This document shows, one piece after another, positions 7,536-16,886 of a DNA stretch of 21,006 nt. The stretch is from contig BFEA01000180.1 in NCBI GenBank assembly GCA_003427395.1, forward strand, positions 1,450,765-1,471,770, given 5' to 3'. The notes under the pieces are model-generated. The model did no database searches, had not been told where the DNA came from, and saw nothing but the letters and a program-made list of their open reading frames with translations. The stretch's first letter is position 1. Each line of letters starts with the position of its first letter. This DNA comes from Chara braunii (Eukaryota > Streptophyta > Charophyceae > Charales > Characeae). The translations under genes were made by a program, and so were the position numbers.

Positions 7536-8868
7536 TTACCTGCGAGGGCGAAGCTGTCTGTCTGAGGGAGGGACCACAGTTCGGGTGGGAGGGGCAGGTC
7601 GTGAAGGTCCCTGAGCTAACCTTTGTCGCTCGTAGTGAGCGTAGATCAGCGGTGCGGATGCTTTCAAATNCGGGTGGGAGGGGCAGGTCGTGAAGGTCCC
7701 TGAGCTAACCTTTGTCGCTCGTAGTGAGCGTAGATCAGCGGTGCGGATGCTTTCAAATTTGTTCCTGAAATCCACCGAGTGTCGTCGGGATCGCATGCTC
7801 TGAATGTAACTTTGTACTGTCGAGGCTTGTTGCCGTACTTGCGATCCGTGATGACGCGGTCAACCTCCTGATGACCATCCATAGATGGAGGGTCCTGCGA
7901 TCGTCGGCCTGGGAAGTCGTCGCTCTTAGCTGGTGTATATGTTGCCAGCCTCGAGGCGTGGAAGACTGGATGGACCGTCAGATGCGTCCGGATATTGATC
8001 ACAAATGAAGGGTCATCGGGCTCATCGCCCGCGGCTGATGTTACGGGCCATGGTCCAAACCACTTGGGAAGCAGTTTGCGTGAAACATCCTGTTCCAGTG
8101 CAAACTCTTCCGCGGAGACCCAAACCAGATCACTGGCGCGGATGGGACATGGCACGCGACGCCTGTTGGCTTGCTGCTGCATGCGGACTTGAGCCTTTTG
8201 CATGTTTGCGCGGGCTTGAGCCAACAATTCCCTGTACTTCCGGACGAAAGCGAGAGAGCAAGCGGCGTCGATGTCGGCTGGTCGTGGGAGGAGAAGGTCG
8301 GCGAAGATACGGCCTTTCCGTCCACCGTGGTGTAACTCGAATGGAGTCACGCCGATCGCCTGGTGCACCGAAGTGTTGTAGGCGAACTCGATGTCGGGGA
8401 GGCGGTCAACCCAATCTTTCTGGTCCGGACGGATGAGCGTACAAAGCATCATTTAAGCGGTTTGATGTGCCCGCTCTGTTTGCCCGTCCGTCTGTGGATG
8501 CCGAACCGAACTTGGTTTCATCTTCGTGTCGGACTTCTGCATGAGAGCAGTCCAAAATGCCGACACGAAGCGAGTGTCGCGGTCGCTGACTATGTCTTCC
8601 GGTACACCGTGGCCACAAATCCAAACGGTTTGCAAGAGGCGTGCCAGCTCGGGAGCCGTGGAGTAGTACTTGCAAGGGAGAAAACGCGCATACTTACTCA
8701 AACGGTCCACAACAGTGAGGATGCCGTCGTGCCCGAGTCACGCGAGGAAATGGTCCGGCGACATCCATGGAAATGGAGAGGCCGGGTTCCCGTGGGATAG
8801 GCATCGGGCGCAACTCGCCGTAGGGGTTGCGATTGCGGGGCTTGCTTCGTCGGCAAACTCCGCCGGCT
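7536..8868 (-). pseudogene. Element C integrase with chromodomain
   Basis: It begins at the deletion junction with the last Cys of the zinc-binding domain ([21 protein letters not shown]). The catalytic core then has [10 protein letters not shown] (first Asp), [18 protein letters not shown] (second Asp) and HPQTDGQTERAHQ (Glu), so the three acidic residues are present. A frameshift lies near 8720-8750 and an in-frame TAA at 8453-8455, where CAA (Gln) is expected. The long frame 7664-8452 carries the C-terminal domain: FAYNTSVHQAIGVTPFEL, a GPW...PVTSAAGDEPDDPSFVINI module, HPVFHASRL, then a chromodomain (EVDRVITDRKY...QYKVTF...DTRWISGTNL). Chromodomains of this class steer integration to marked chromatin. 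The 3' end is distorted by the duplicated segment at 7582-7758. Confidence 0.88.
7582..7758. other. Assembly artefact: 88-bp perfect duplication around a single N (7670)
   Basis: Bases 7582-7669 and 7671-7758 are identical, with one N between. Counting the duplication once gives a single open frame from the chromodomain to the stop at 7536, next to the polypurine tract. Two overlapping contig ends joined without merging explains this better than a biological duplication. Confidence 0.85.
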
Positions 8869-9603
8869 GTACACCAGGATGTCGTCGAGGTAGATAAGTA
8901 CGAATCGATCCAGCATGTGTCGGAACTCCGTTGTCATAGCCGCTTGGAAAGTGGCCGGGGCATTCGTAAGGCCAAATGGCATAACCAGCCATTCAAAATG
9001 CCCATATCGCGTCTTAAACGCGGTCTTGTAGCGGTCCTCCTCCTGAATCTCGAGTTGGTGATATCCCGACTTGAGGTCCAACTTGGAGAAGAACTTGGCG
9101 CCGCCCAGTCGTTCGAGAAGGTCGTCGATGCGTGGGAGAGGGCCGGCGTTTCTGATCGTTTGCGCGTTGAGCTTGCGATAATCGACGCACAACCGCAAAT
9201 CCTTGTTCTTCTTCCGGACGAAGAGAACAGGAGCACCGTATGGCGATGAGCTAGGCCGAATCCAGCCTTTCTCCAGAAGGTCGTCGAGTTGTGCCCGTAG
9301 CACACTTAACTCGTCCTTGCTCATTCGGTAGATGCAACCGCACGGAGGTACGGCCCCGTCCTCGAGGATGATCTCGTGGCGGATGGGCCGATCCGGTACT
9401 ACTCCGTGCGGGCCTTCGAACACGTCGTTGTAGGCATCGAGAAGCTCGGTGATGTGTGGGTCCGAAGATGAGTCCGTTGATGAAGCGTCATGGGGCGGGA
9501 GGGCGTGGAGAAAACATACCCCCATCTCCTCGATGTCGTCTCTGATGATGGAAGCTCGCATGCTTGCGGCGGACACCACGTGGCAACTGATCGAAGGGTG
9601 CAT
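8866..9603 (-). pseudogene. Element C reverse transcriptase, truncated after the palm
   Basis: The minus-strand frame includes a pre-RT stretch ([27 protein letters not shown]) and RT blocks: [80 protein letters not shown] and [10 protein letters not shown] with the catalytic YLDD at 8881-8892. Coding then jumps straight into integrase at about 8858-8868. In element B the same interval holds about 1.1 kb (RT thumb, RNase H, HH half of the integrase zinc finger), all lost here. The RT palm looks intact, but the protein lacks thumb and RNase H. Confidence 0.9.
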
Positions 9604-9605
9604 GG

Positions 9606-9947
9606 GACTAGTACTCCGTTCCGATCACAAACATGAACGGTGCGGCGGTAGAAGTTCACCGGGTGATCCTCGCTTCGCAGCCATGAGATGCCCAAGATCA
9701 TGTCGAATTTGGTGTCCAAGATATCGAAGGACACCGCCTCGCTTGCATGCGGGGCAAAGTACACGGGGACGTCATCAATGCACCGGTCAATTGACTTGTG
9801 CGTGTGACCGTCTGCCAACGTGACTTGTGTCGACAGGGACTTCCTCCGGACGCGTGGGCCAAGGGCGACGCGCACCATAAAGTCCTGGCTCATGTAATTG
9901 CGAGATGCTCCGCAATCGATCAAAGTGCTGCAGGTCGCCTCTCCGAT
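9606..9947 (-). pseudogene. Element C aspartic protease
   Basis: Retroviral-type pepsin fold: LIDCGASRNYMS near 9890-9923 carries the catalytic Asp as D-C-G-A, a variant of the usual D-S/T-G-A that also occurs in plant gypsy proteases. Later SFDILDTKFDMILGISWL contains the conserved (I/L)LG turn. It is separated from the upstream Gag-linker frame by one in-frame TAG (9948-9950), and the shift into the RT frame occurs near 9600. It would process the Gag-Pol polyprotein. Length and motif spacing look normal. Confidence 0.82.
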
Positions 9948-10523
9948 CTAAATGCGTACATATAACAATGGTGCGTCGATGTCGTCGTAGCGTTGCGTCT
10001 TGAACTCGCGGTCGATCTTCGCAATGTAGGCGTGAAGGTCGACAACCTCTACTCCGGCGTCCATCAACGGAGTTGGTACTGCAGTGTGCAAGTAATCTCG
10101 CGATTGTGCCATGAGCACGTTGCAATGCGGTTTCGGCAATCGACCGGACCGGGGAAGGGGCATCCATTGGAAATCCGCAAATGTCAACGGGTCGAGCTCT
10201 TCAAGTCTTGACCATGATGTTGAATCCCCGGCGGTAGATGGCGGCGAAGCTGCCGAATTGGTTGCCGATGGTGTTGAAGCCGTGCATGCGGTAGATTGTT
10301 GCACGTGGAGTGGTTGGTCCAGCGGTGGGACCAAGTGGACAGCATAGTCCTCGTAAGCATACTGAGAACTCACGACATGCGCATCCTCCCCAGATGTGTA
10401 GGAGGCCGCTAGCAAGGCGGCCGAATCTGGCGGAGTGAGAGATGGAGTCGCCTCACCTCCTGAGCGACTCAGTTTCCCGAGTTGATACGAGGCCGAACAT
10501 CCTCCTTGCCTTGATTCGGGCAT
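9948..10523 (-). pseudogene. Element C Gag-protease linker
   Basis: A 191-codon frame rich in Ser, Ala, Thr and Pro, with segments such as DSAALLAASYTSGEDAHVV and LEELDPLTFADFQWMPLPRS and no recognised domain. It lies between the Gag zinc knuckle (overlapping in a different frame at 10453-10523) and the protease. It is in the same frame as the protease, interrupted only by the TAG at 9948-9950. I see it as a spacer rather than a separate gene. It could instead include a dUTPase-like or other accessory segment, but no such motif is visible. Confidence 0.6.
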
Positions 10524-12066
10524 TGGGAGGTCTGTGCTTGGTGCTGTTGCACCAATAGCAGCAGCCGTAGCGGCCGTGCCACTTGTATTCCGCCTCGGTC
10601 AAGTGAAACTTGACCCATGCTGCTGGCTGTCCGTTTCCGGTCGGCGATGCGGTTTTCACCTTCCCGTTTCCTCGGGATTTGTTGTTGCTTCGCGGCTGGA
10701 CAGCAGCCACCTGATCTCCCTCACGTGACGCTTGGGTGGCTGCCGGGTCTTCCACAATGTTGTCCGATTGGACTGCAGCGAACTGCTGCGGTCGCGGACC
10801 AGTTTTCACCGTCTCCACATAGGTTGGCTGCCACGTTGACTTCTCGTGTGCAGCCGCCCTGTTGGTCTTGATGATCTCCCTCGCCTTGTCAATGATTTCA
10901 GCGAAGGTTGCATATTGCTCGCGATCACCAAGTGCAAGGCTCAATGCAGCACATGACCTGTTGTAGAACTCGCGGCGCAGATGCGAAAATGGCAAGTCGA
11001 GACCAGGCGTTGCCGCGATCTTCTGCCATTCCGTGAGCCAGTCACGTGTTGTTGTGTTGCCTTGTGTCATGCCAAAGAGACGGTTGATGGCGAGTGCAGG
11101 TGCGTCGTCCACGATGAACCGCTTCTTCCATAGCCGTGTTAACTCTTCCCATGAGATCTTGTCTTTCAGATCTGCGACGTCGACGCCGTGGGTGGATGCC
11201 AGGTGGCTTAACCGGGTCTAGCATCCGCCCTTTGAGTTGAGAAACAGGGCGCCGATGTACGTGTGCTTGGCGACGAACAGAATCCGTAGTTGCGTCGTAA
11301 AGCCTTCCCACCAGAGGACCGGGTCTTGATGCGTGTAGTCATCGAACTTCTTAATTTGGAATGTCGGCATCTTATAATGCGTTGTGCTGTTGCCATCCTT
11401 GTTAGGCAGCTGCAGTTGCTGAACCTCGGTTTTCAATGTATCCAGCTGTTTGCTGATGGTGGTTGGCGCAGCGAAGGTGCTGATGTCGACGAGCATTGCG
11501 ACAACGTGGTCGACGCGTTGCTCCAGTTGGCGGGCAGAGGGTGCACTGCTGGACTCGCCAGCCTCCGGTCTTGGTGCTACTTGCTCCAAGTCCTGTACAC
11601 GGGAATCTAGTGCCCGTGCTGCATCCTCGTGCTGAGCCTTGTGGTTCCTTACGGCCCGCTGGAGGTTCGCCAACTCAGACTGCAGGTGGTTACAAGTGTA
11701 AACCAACCTGGTTATGAGCTTGGCCATGAATTCCTTGTGCTGCTCTTCCGATGTCGCGTCGTCATGCCCTTCAGATGGTTCAAAATGCCAAAGCTTGAGT
11801 CTTTCGATGCTGGCGGCTTCATGCCGCTGCAGAAGATCCTGGGCTTCCTTTCGGCGTGCCTGGGTATCTGCATCAGCTTCGGCCTGAAGCTGCTGCTTCT
11901 CAGCTGTTGCCGCTGCTTCAGCCTGTAGGCGGGCAGCCTCGGCTACCAGCTGGCGCTGTTCCTCAGCTTCGATCAGTGCGAGCTGAGTCTGGAACCACTG
12001 TTTGTAGTCGGCAATAAAGTCGTTGGCCAGTTGGCCTGGCATGCCCAGAGCTGCGCCCATCATGGT
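10453..12066 (-). pseudogene. Element C Gag (capsid and nucleocapsid)
   Basis: The likely start is the Met at 12066, just inside the leader repeat; frames upstream are open only because the repeat lacks stops. The N-terminal part (about residues 10-150) is a long Ala/Glu/Gln-rich coiled coil (EAEEQRQLVAEAARLQAEAA and following). Then comes capsid-like sequence: MPTFQIKKFDDYTHQDPVLW, WWEGFTTQL. A frameshift near 11120-11220 moves the capsid into the frame 10453-11112 (AINRLFGMTQGNTTTRDWL, HLRREFYNRSCAAL), followed by a basic region and a zinc knuckle CYWCNSTKHRPPNA, where the fourth ligand is Ala instead of Cys. Gag would package the element RNA. Confidence 0.8.
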
Positions 12067-12318
12067 GGCGGGGCACTGCTGACGTGGACTGTGACGTGGC
12101 ACTGTTGCTGACGTGGCACTGCTGATGTGGCACTGCTGCTGACGTGGCACTGCTGACGTGGCACTGTTGACTTGGCACTGTTGCTGACGTGGCACTGTTG
12201 ACGATGGCACTGTTGCTGACGTGGCACTGTACCAACTCGGAAATGCATGCAACGGGTGGGTGGGGAGGGAAAACGCAGGTAGGGAACCAACCCAACAATA
12301 CTTTCCTCCCGACCCTAA
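12067..12318 (-). other. Leader of element C, cut by element B
   Basis: About 250 bp between the Gag start and the B LTR. It holds the TGACGTGG repeat (12076-12230) and about 85 bp of unique sequence. The PBS and 5' LTR of C are not seen. The last bases before the B LTR (12314-12318, CCTAA) are the candidate target duplication for B. Confidence 0.6.
12076..12230. repeat. Tandem repeat of GCTGACGTGGCACT-type units
   Basis: About ten imperfect units of 11-17 bp. Seven carry exact GACGTGG and three carry variants (GATGTGG, GACTTGG, GACGATGG). The TGACGTGGCA core is an ACGT element of the C-box/G-box hybrid type bound by plant bZIP factors. No stop codon occurs in any minus-strand frame through it. 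It lies directly upstream of Gag in element C. Confidence 0.8.
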
Positions 12319-13390
12319 TGCAAGGAACATGAATATGGACGAAGCACAGAAATCCATAATGCAAAATCACACTGAAGTCCAAGTAGCCCAAGCCAAAGCA
12401 GATAGCACAATGGAACCGAGTAACCATCCAATTGAGAATGATACAGAAGAACGTGAGTCAATGTCCATGCCCAACAGGGCAACACCAATAGCGTAACCCA
12501 AATGTAGCTCTCCCTTGTGAATGGTGCCAGGCGCCCTATCTACTCTACAACCTAGCCTACAACTACAACAATGAAAGCAACCAGACAACTTGACTACCAG
12601 CGAGTGATGATGTCAACACCAATGCCGACCTCCACCTCCACCAGGTACGTGTCCTCTTCACCCACACTCTTCCCTGTTACCCACACAGCGCCCTTGACCT
12701 CCGAAGAACCACCTTCGCCCTTCACCTCCACTGCACCCTCATGCGGCCCGGCTATGGCCGCCAGTGCCCTGCATGACCTTAGCGCTATCCTGCTTGACCT
12801 TAGCGCAGCGCAGCTCTGCATAGTGCAGCACACATGCATCCGCGCAGCGTGCCCGCAATGCCAGCATTGGCCAAGATTCCTGCCCACTCGCCCTGCTTGC
12901 CTACATGCCAGTGCAGCGTGTGGGCGGCCTCCCTTCAGCCTGTGACCGGGACCCAGAGGCTGAAGCCAACCCGATACAGTTGGGCCCCGGTGCAATGCAG
13001 TTGCGCCTCTTTCATCAAGGTCTGCGACCAGATTCAGATAGTGGGCCGATTTCCCTTTGGCATTTTCGGCCTCTATACCCAGCATCCATTGTCGGCCTCA
13101 CTTTCGACTGCCTAGGGCCTAACTAACTCAGAGGCCCTGGGCTTTCAGCATTTGCTGAAATCCGAGACTCGGTGCACTCCAACCAACTGGTGTGCTGCAA
13201 CTGTATGGACCCCACTTCGTGAAATGTTGGCACAGAGGGCTCTTGTTGATTTGCTGGCCCGGGCGGGCACGAGGCTTGCTGGGGCCTTAGCCCAGAACGT
13301 GTACATCATGGCAAGGCCCCTTCTTGAGGGCTCATTCCTCACATTCCATCCCCCTTAGCTTCGAAAGTCCGCTGAGATGCTTGCTTCGCA
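12319..13390 (-). repeat. 3' LTR of element B
   Basis: It begins TGCAAGGAACATG, identical to the start of the right-hand copy at 20234, and stays alignable over the whole visible part of that copy (12319-13092 against 20234-21006). The right end is placed at ...TTCGCA (13390) by alignment to the element A LTR and by the nearby polypurine tract. Length is about 1072 bp. A GGCGCC-containing palindrome lies near 12528. No TATATAGG is found at the position where A and C have it. TATAGAGG (minus) near 13071-13078 is the nearest candidate and is weak. Confidence 0.85.
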
Positions 13391-13394
13391 GGTG

Positions 13395-13405
13395 CCTTCC
13401 CTTTC
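13395..13405 (-). other. Polypurine tract of element B
   Basis: The minus strand reads GAAAGGGAAGG, four bases upstream (in sense) of the inferred LTR start and overlapping the end of the integrase frame at 13404. It is equivalent to AGAAAGGAAAG in element A. Confidence 0.5.
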
Positions 13406-14001
13406 AGCTTCCTTTCATGTTCTGCCACCACCAGAGGAGTTGTCTCAATTGGTTACTTCTGGTAAACCACCGATCTTCGCTGGGGTCCGTGTGATGCCTG
13501 AATCTGACACGATATTCTCCCTTGGGTTTAGGAGGTCTTCCTCGACCCAACGGCTTTGCAACAGGCATGTCCCGGTGATCGACAATGTCATCGATGTCGA
13601 CTTGTCCATCCATGGTTGGGGGCAGCATCGATCTCCTGGAAGGGAATTGATCAGTCTCAGCGAAAGGTGCAAGCTTTGAGGCATGAAAGACTGGGTGAGT
13701 GCGTAGGTGTCCAGGGACACGAATGACATAAGTGGGACCATCCTTCTCATCTCCCACTATATCTAGGACTTCCCAGGGACCAAAGTATTGAGGCATTAGT
13801 TTGCGAGAGATTCCGAATTCCTGTCCTAGCTCGCTAGCCTTGACCCAGACACGTTCCCCTACCTGAAATGTGGACTGTCTGCGATGTTGATTCTCAGAAG
13901 CAATCATGGCTTGCTAAGCCTTCTTCATATGTTCAACAGCCTCTTGCAGCAATTTCTCATATTGCACACTGTATTCAAGTGTGCCTGGAGTTGCAGGGGG
14001 T
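13404..14001 (-). pseudogene. Element B integrase C-terminal domain and chromodomain-like tail
   Basis: The frame 13404-13907 has VGERVWVKASELGQEFGISR, LMPQYFGPWEVLDIV (GPY/F module) and HPVFHASKLAPF. A Pro-rich segment and a chromodomain-like stretch follow: DIDDIVDHRDMP, then EYRVRF...SEDRWFTRSNQL. Two in-frame stops precede it: TAG at about 13914-13916, where element A has Gln (KAQ), and TGA near 13999-14001. The chromodomain pattern is divergent (RWFT in place of TWEP), so targeting activity is uncertain. Confidence 0.85.
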
Positions 14002-14800
14002 CAATTTTCAGGTAGGACGAAGTCTAGTGCTGATCTAGGCTTCCATCCTAAGTACAGCTGGTTAGGACTAACGCCGGTACTGCTATGTATATCATTGTTG
14101 TATAGGCTGGCGATGAGAGGTAACTGCTCATCCCAGGCATCCTGGCTAGGCTTGATGTAATGCCTCAGCAAGTGCTGTACAACTCTATTCATTTGTTCGG
14201 CCTGTCCGTTGGCTTCGGGATGATTCCCTGAAGTCATCTGAAGTTGACTGCCCATCTGTTCCGCAGTCTTCTTCCACAGCTCACTTGTGAATCGGACGTC
14301 TCGGTCACTAATGATGGTCTTTGGTAAACCAAAGTCCCTTACCCAGTTGTCCTTGAACAACTTGATNTAAACCAAAGTCCCTTACCCAGTTGTCCTTGAA
14401 CAACTTGATGACGTATTCTGTCCTGGCTGTCTCTGGCATTGGTACCAGTCTAGCGTACTTGGTGAATCGGTCAATGATGACGAATATGTGCCTCTTACCA
14501 CTCTTGCTGGTCACTAGGGTGTCCATGAAATCCATGGAAACACTCAATCCTGGACCATCAGGAATAGGTAAAGGCTTCAACAACCCAAGCGGTGCTTGAG
14601 TTCGCGGCTTGTCCCGCTGACAGACTTGACAGGTCTCAACATACTTCTTTGCGTCATCTAGCATTCTGGGCCACCAAAATCGCTGTATTAAGTTAGCACT
14701 CGTCTTCTTGCGGCCAAAGTGCCCAGTTGTGTCATGACATTCGCCTAAAAATAAACTACGCAACTGTTCACTAGATGGAACTACCAATCTCTTTATTCCG
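14001..14800 (-). pseudogene. Element B integrase zinc-binding and catalytic core
   Basis: The zinc-binding domain reads CHDTTGHFG...CQVCQRDK, an intact HHCC. The core has SMDFMDTLV (first Asp), IIDRFTKYARL, SDRDVRF (second Asp) and HPEANGQAEQ (Glu), so all catalytic residues are present. The frame is interrupted only at the N at 14367, where 42 bp are duplicated; counting the repeat once lets the two frames join without a break. This is the best-preserved integrase core in the window. It would insert the element cDNA into chromosomes. Confidence 0.88.
14325..14409. other. Assembly artefact: 42-bp perfect duplication around a single N (14367)
   Basis: Bases 14325-14366 and 14368-14409 are identical and separated by one N. 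The integrase frames on either side agree if the segment is counted once. The structure matches the join at 7670, which points to contig ends placed next to each other without merging. Confidence 0.87.
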
Positions 14801-15522
14801 GCCTTATCAAGATAGATTAGCTCGTTCACCATCACAAACTCTCTTTCTGTGGCCTTGTCTTTTGCCTGAAGTTTGCGGATGATGTCCATCGTGACAGGGT
14901 CTTCCTGATAGGCTCCCACCAATGATTGAGTTACTTCATTAGATACGCCAAAGTCATAAACTAGCGCACCTAGGTAGTCTGCTCTTCGGGATAGCGCGTC
15001 TGCAACCTTGTTGTACTCTCCCTTCAGGTACTCAAGCTTGAAGTCATATTGGTCTATAACCTCAATCCATCGCTTGAGTGCATCAGAAAGAGCCGGTTGA
15101 GTCTTGATCCATTTGAGGGTCTGATGATCAGTCCTCAGATAGAAGAATCTTCCCAAAAGGAAGTGTCTCCAGTGGACAAGTGCCTTGTAGAGAGCATAGA
15201 GTTCCCTTTCATAGGTGGACTTAGCCTGCTTCTTTGATGGCATCTTCTTACTCATGTACTCAATCGGTCTCAACTTTTTCCCATCCTGCTGAGCCAGCAC
15301 TGCGCCAATGCCGTATTGGCTTGCGTCAGTGGTCACTATGAATGGCTTCTGCGGATCGAGAACCATGAGAACTTCATGATTCATGAGTGCATGCTTCAAT
15401 CTCTTGAAAGCACTATCGCACTCATCACTCCAGTCCCACGGTGTGTCAAGTCGAGTTAGATCAGTCAAAGGAGAGGCGACTGTAGAATAGTTCTTAACGA
15501 AGTTTCTATAGTAGCCGCACAT
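14801..15522 (-). pseudogene. Element B connection domain and RNase H
   Basis: Continuous frame with NFVKNYSTVASPLTDL, then RNase H: FIVTTDASQYGIGAVLAQQD (first catalytic Asp), PIEYMSKK, STYERELYALYKAL (Glu) and YLRTDHQTLKWI (third acidic residue), then GEYNKVADALSRR. This is the usual Ty3 RNase H, which removes the RNA strand after cDNA synthesis. No lesion is seen inside it. It is separated from RT by a one-base frameshift near 15540. Confidence 0.9.
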
Positions 15523-15524
15523 TC

Positions 15525-16361
15525 CTAAGAATGACCTAACCTCGTGACTGTCTGAATTTGTGGCCAGTCTCGAATACTACCCACCTTCGCATCTTCCGGC
15601 CTAATTCCCTCCGCGGATACTTCATGACCCAAGTATAGTATCTTAGTGCGACCGAACTCACACTTCTCTAAGTTGACCTTATACTTGTGTTGTCGCGGGA
15701 GTGAGAGAACTGTCTCAACGTGCTTTGCGTGCTCCTCGACAGACTTACTAAAGATCAGAATGTCGTCTAAGTAGACCACGACAAACTTACCTAAATGGTC
15801 ATGGAAGATCCGATTCATAGCGTGCTGGAACGTACCCGGCGCATTACAAAGACCAAAGGGCATCACTACAAACTCATACAGACCATAACGCGTTTGAAAA
15901 GCTGTCTTGTGTTGGTCCTCATGTCTTATTGCGATCTGGTGATATCCGGATTTCAAGTCTATCTTACTATAGTACTTGCATCCCTGCACCCTATCCAATA
16001 GGTCGTCNATGCGAGGTAGAGGCTCTGCGTTNTTCACAGTGATGGCATTGAGGCCTNTATAGTCAATGCACATCCTCAAAGTACCCCCCTTCTTCGGTAC
16101 GAATAGAATGGGTGATCCGTAAGGGGAAGTACTAGGCCGAATCCAACCCTTCTTTGTCAGCTCGTTAAGCTGTCGCCGAAGTTCATCTAACTTGCCGGGG
16201 GCCATCCTATAGATCCTTCCCTTTGGGGTTTTACTCCCTGGAATGATTTTTATAGCGTGGACGACTTCCCTTTCAAAAACTCCTGTGGGCTCCTCGAACA
16301 GATCAGGGAACTTAGCAACGACACGTTCTATCTTTGGGGGTGTTTTAACGGCCTCTCCCTT
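15525..16361 (-). pseudogene. Element B reverse transcriptase
   Basis: RT blocks in order: [73 protein letters not shown], and YLDDILIFSKS with YLDD at 15762-15773, then CEFGRTKILYLGHEV. Three ambiguous bases (16009, 16032, 16057) fall in conserved codons but do not disrupt the frame. The frame is lost near 15540 by an apparent one-base deletion relative to element A. The upstream pre-RT segment (16206-16361) is in frame with RT but cut from the protease by a TAG at 16362-16364. Confidence 0.9.
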
Positions 16362-16886
16362 CTAAGAGACGTAAACAAGGTACATACCCTCCTCTTGATT
16401 TTGCTTGTAGTAATTGTAGAACGCTGATGCGCACAAGCAGCCATAGGTATCTATNNTACTACTGGCCTTGAACTTAGTCAATCTGACAGTTCNGCCATCG
16501 GGCAACTTATGCTTGAGCACCTTCTTATCCCAGTCGAACTGGGGCTTAGCAACTTCGAGGTAGTACATGCCTAATAACATGTCAAATGGCAAGTCGTCGC
16601 TAACCAAGAACGAGATCTTATGGTTAAGCTCACCTCCTCCATAGGAGAAGGTACAGACTACGTCCTTGATGTAGTCTGTTACAATCATGCGCTCCTTGTT
16701 GGCCAAAGTAGATGCTACAGGTCTACTAAGGTGCCGTACCCGGTCCTGTAGGTGCAGCCTTTCCAAACAGTCACGACTTATGTGATTCCGCGTGGAGCCT
16801 ATGTCTATGAAGGCACCACATTTGCGGCCTCCTACATCGACCTCCACCACGAAATGTTCCCCTCTAGGACCTTTCCTTAGTGCCAC
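16362..16886 (-). pseudogene. Element B aspartic protease with altered active-site motif
   Basis: The fold is recognisable: GAFIDIGSTRNHIS, a long middle segment, then DLPFDMLLGMYYLEVAKPQF with the conserved LLG turn. The active-site triad reads D-I-G instead of D-S/T-G. An ATA codon in place of ACA (Thr) would be a single C-to-T change. Retropepsins need the Ser/Thr hydroxyl for the active-site hydrogen-bond network, so activity is doubtful. The protease C-terminus ([20 protein letters not shown]) runs to a TAG at 16362-16364. Ns at 16455-16456 and 16493 lie in it. Confidence 0.85.

Larger units (their letters stand above)
6358..12318 (-). mobile_element. Element C: Ty3/gypsy chromovirus, internally deleted, 5' end beyond window
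   Basis: In element sense, from 12318 leftwards: leader with a TGACGTGG repeat, gag with coiled coil and zinc knuckle, a low-complexity linker, protease (DCGA), RT (YLDD), integrase with chromodomain, polypurine tract and 3' LTR. RNase H and the start of the integrase zinc-binding domain are missing. The pol sequence differs clearly from A and B (protease DCGA against DIGS; integrase [11 protein letters not shown] against APLGLLKPLPIP), so it is a separate family. It abuts element A at 6358 and is interrupted at 12318 by the B LTR. Its 5' LTR is not in the window and should lie to the right of B. Confidence 0.85.

Noticed and set aside
7582-7758. Biological tandem duplication in the element C integrase
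   Set aside because: Perfect identity with a single N between copies and restoration of one frame when counted once indicate an assembly join.
8005-8436. Plus-strand frame of 143 codons
   Set aside because: Antisense of the element C integrase C-terminal domain; Arg-rich translation typical of a shadow frame.
12060-12427. Open frames in all minus-strand frames through the TGACGTGG repeat, giving Gln/Val/Ser/Cys-rich peptides
   Set aside because: The repeat simply lacks stop codons; Gag has a natural start at 12066 and the frames run into an unrelated LTR.
12571-13085. Open frames on both strands inside the B LTR (also at 20487-21001)
   Set aside because: They lie inside LTR sequence, show no domain, and the two LTR copies carry ordinary noncoding-type differences and Ns.
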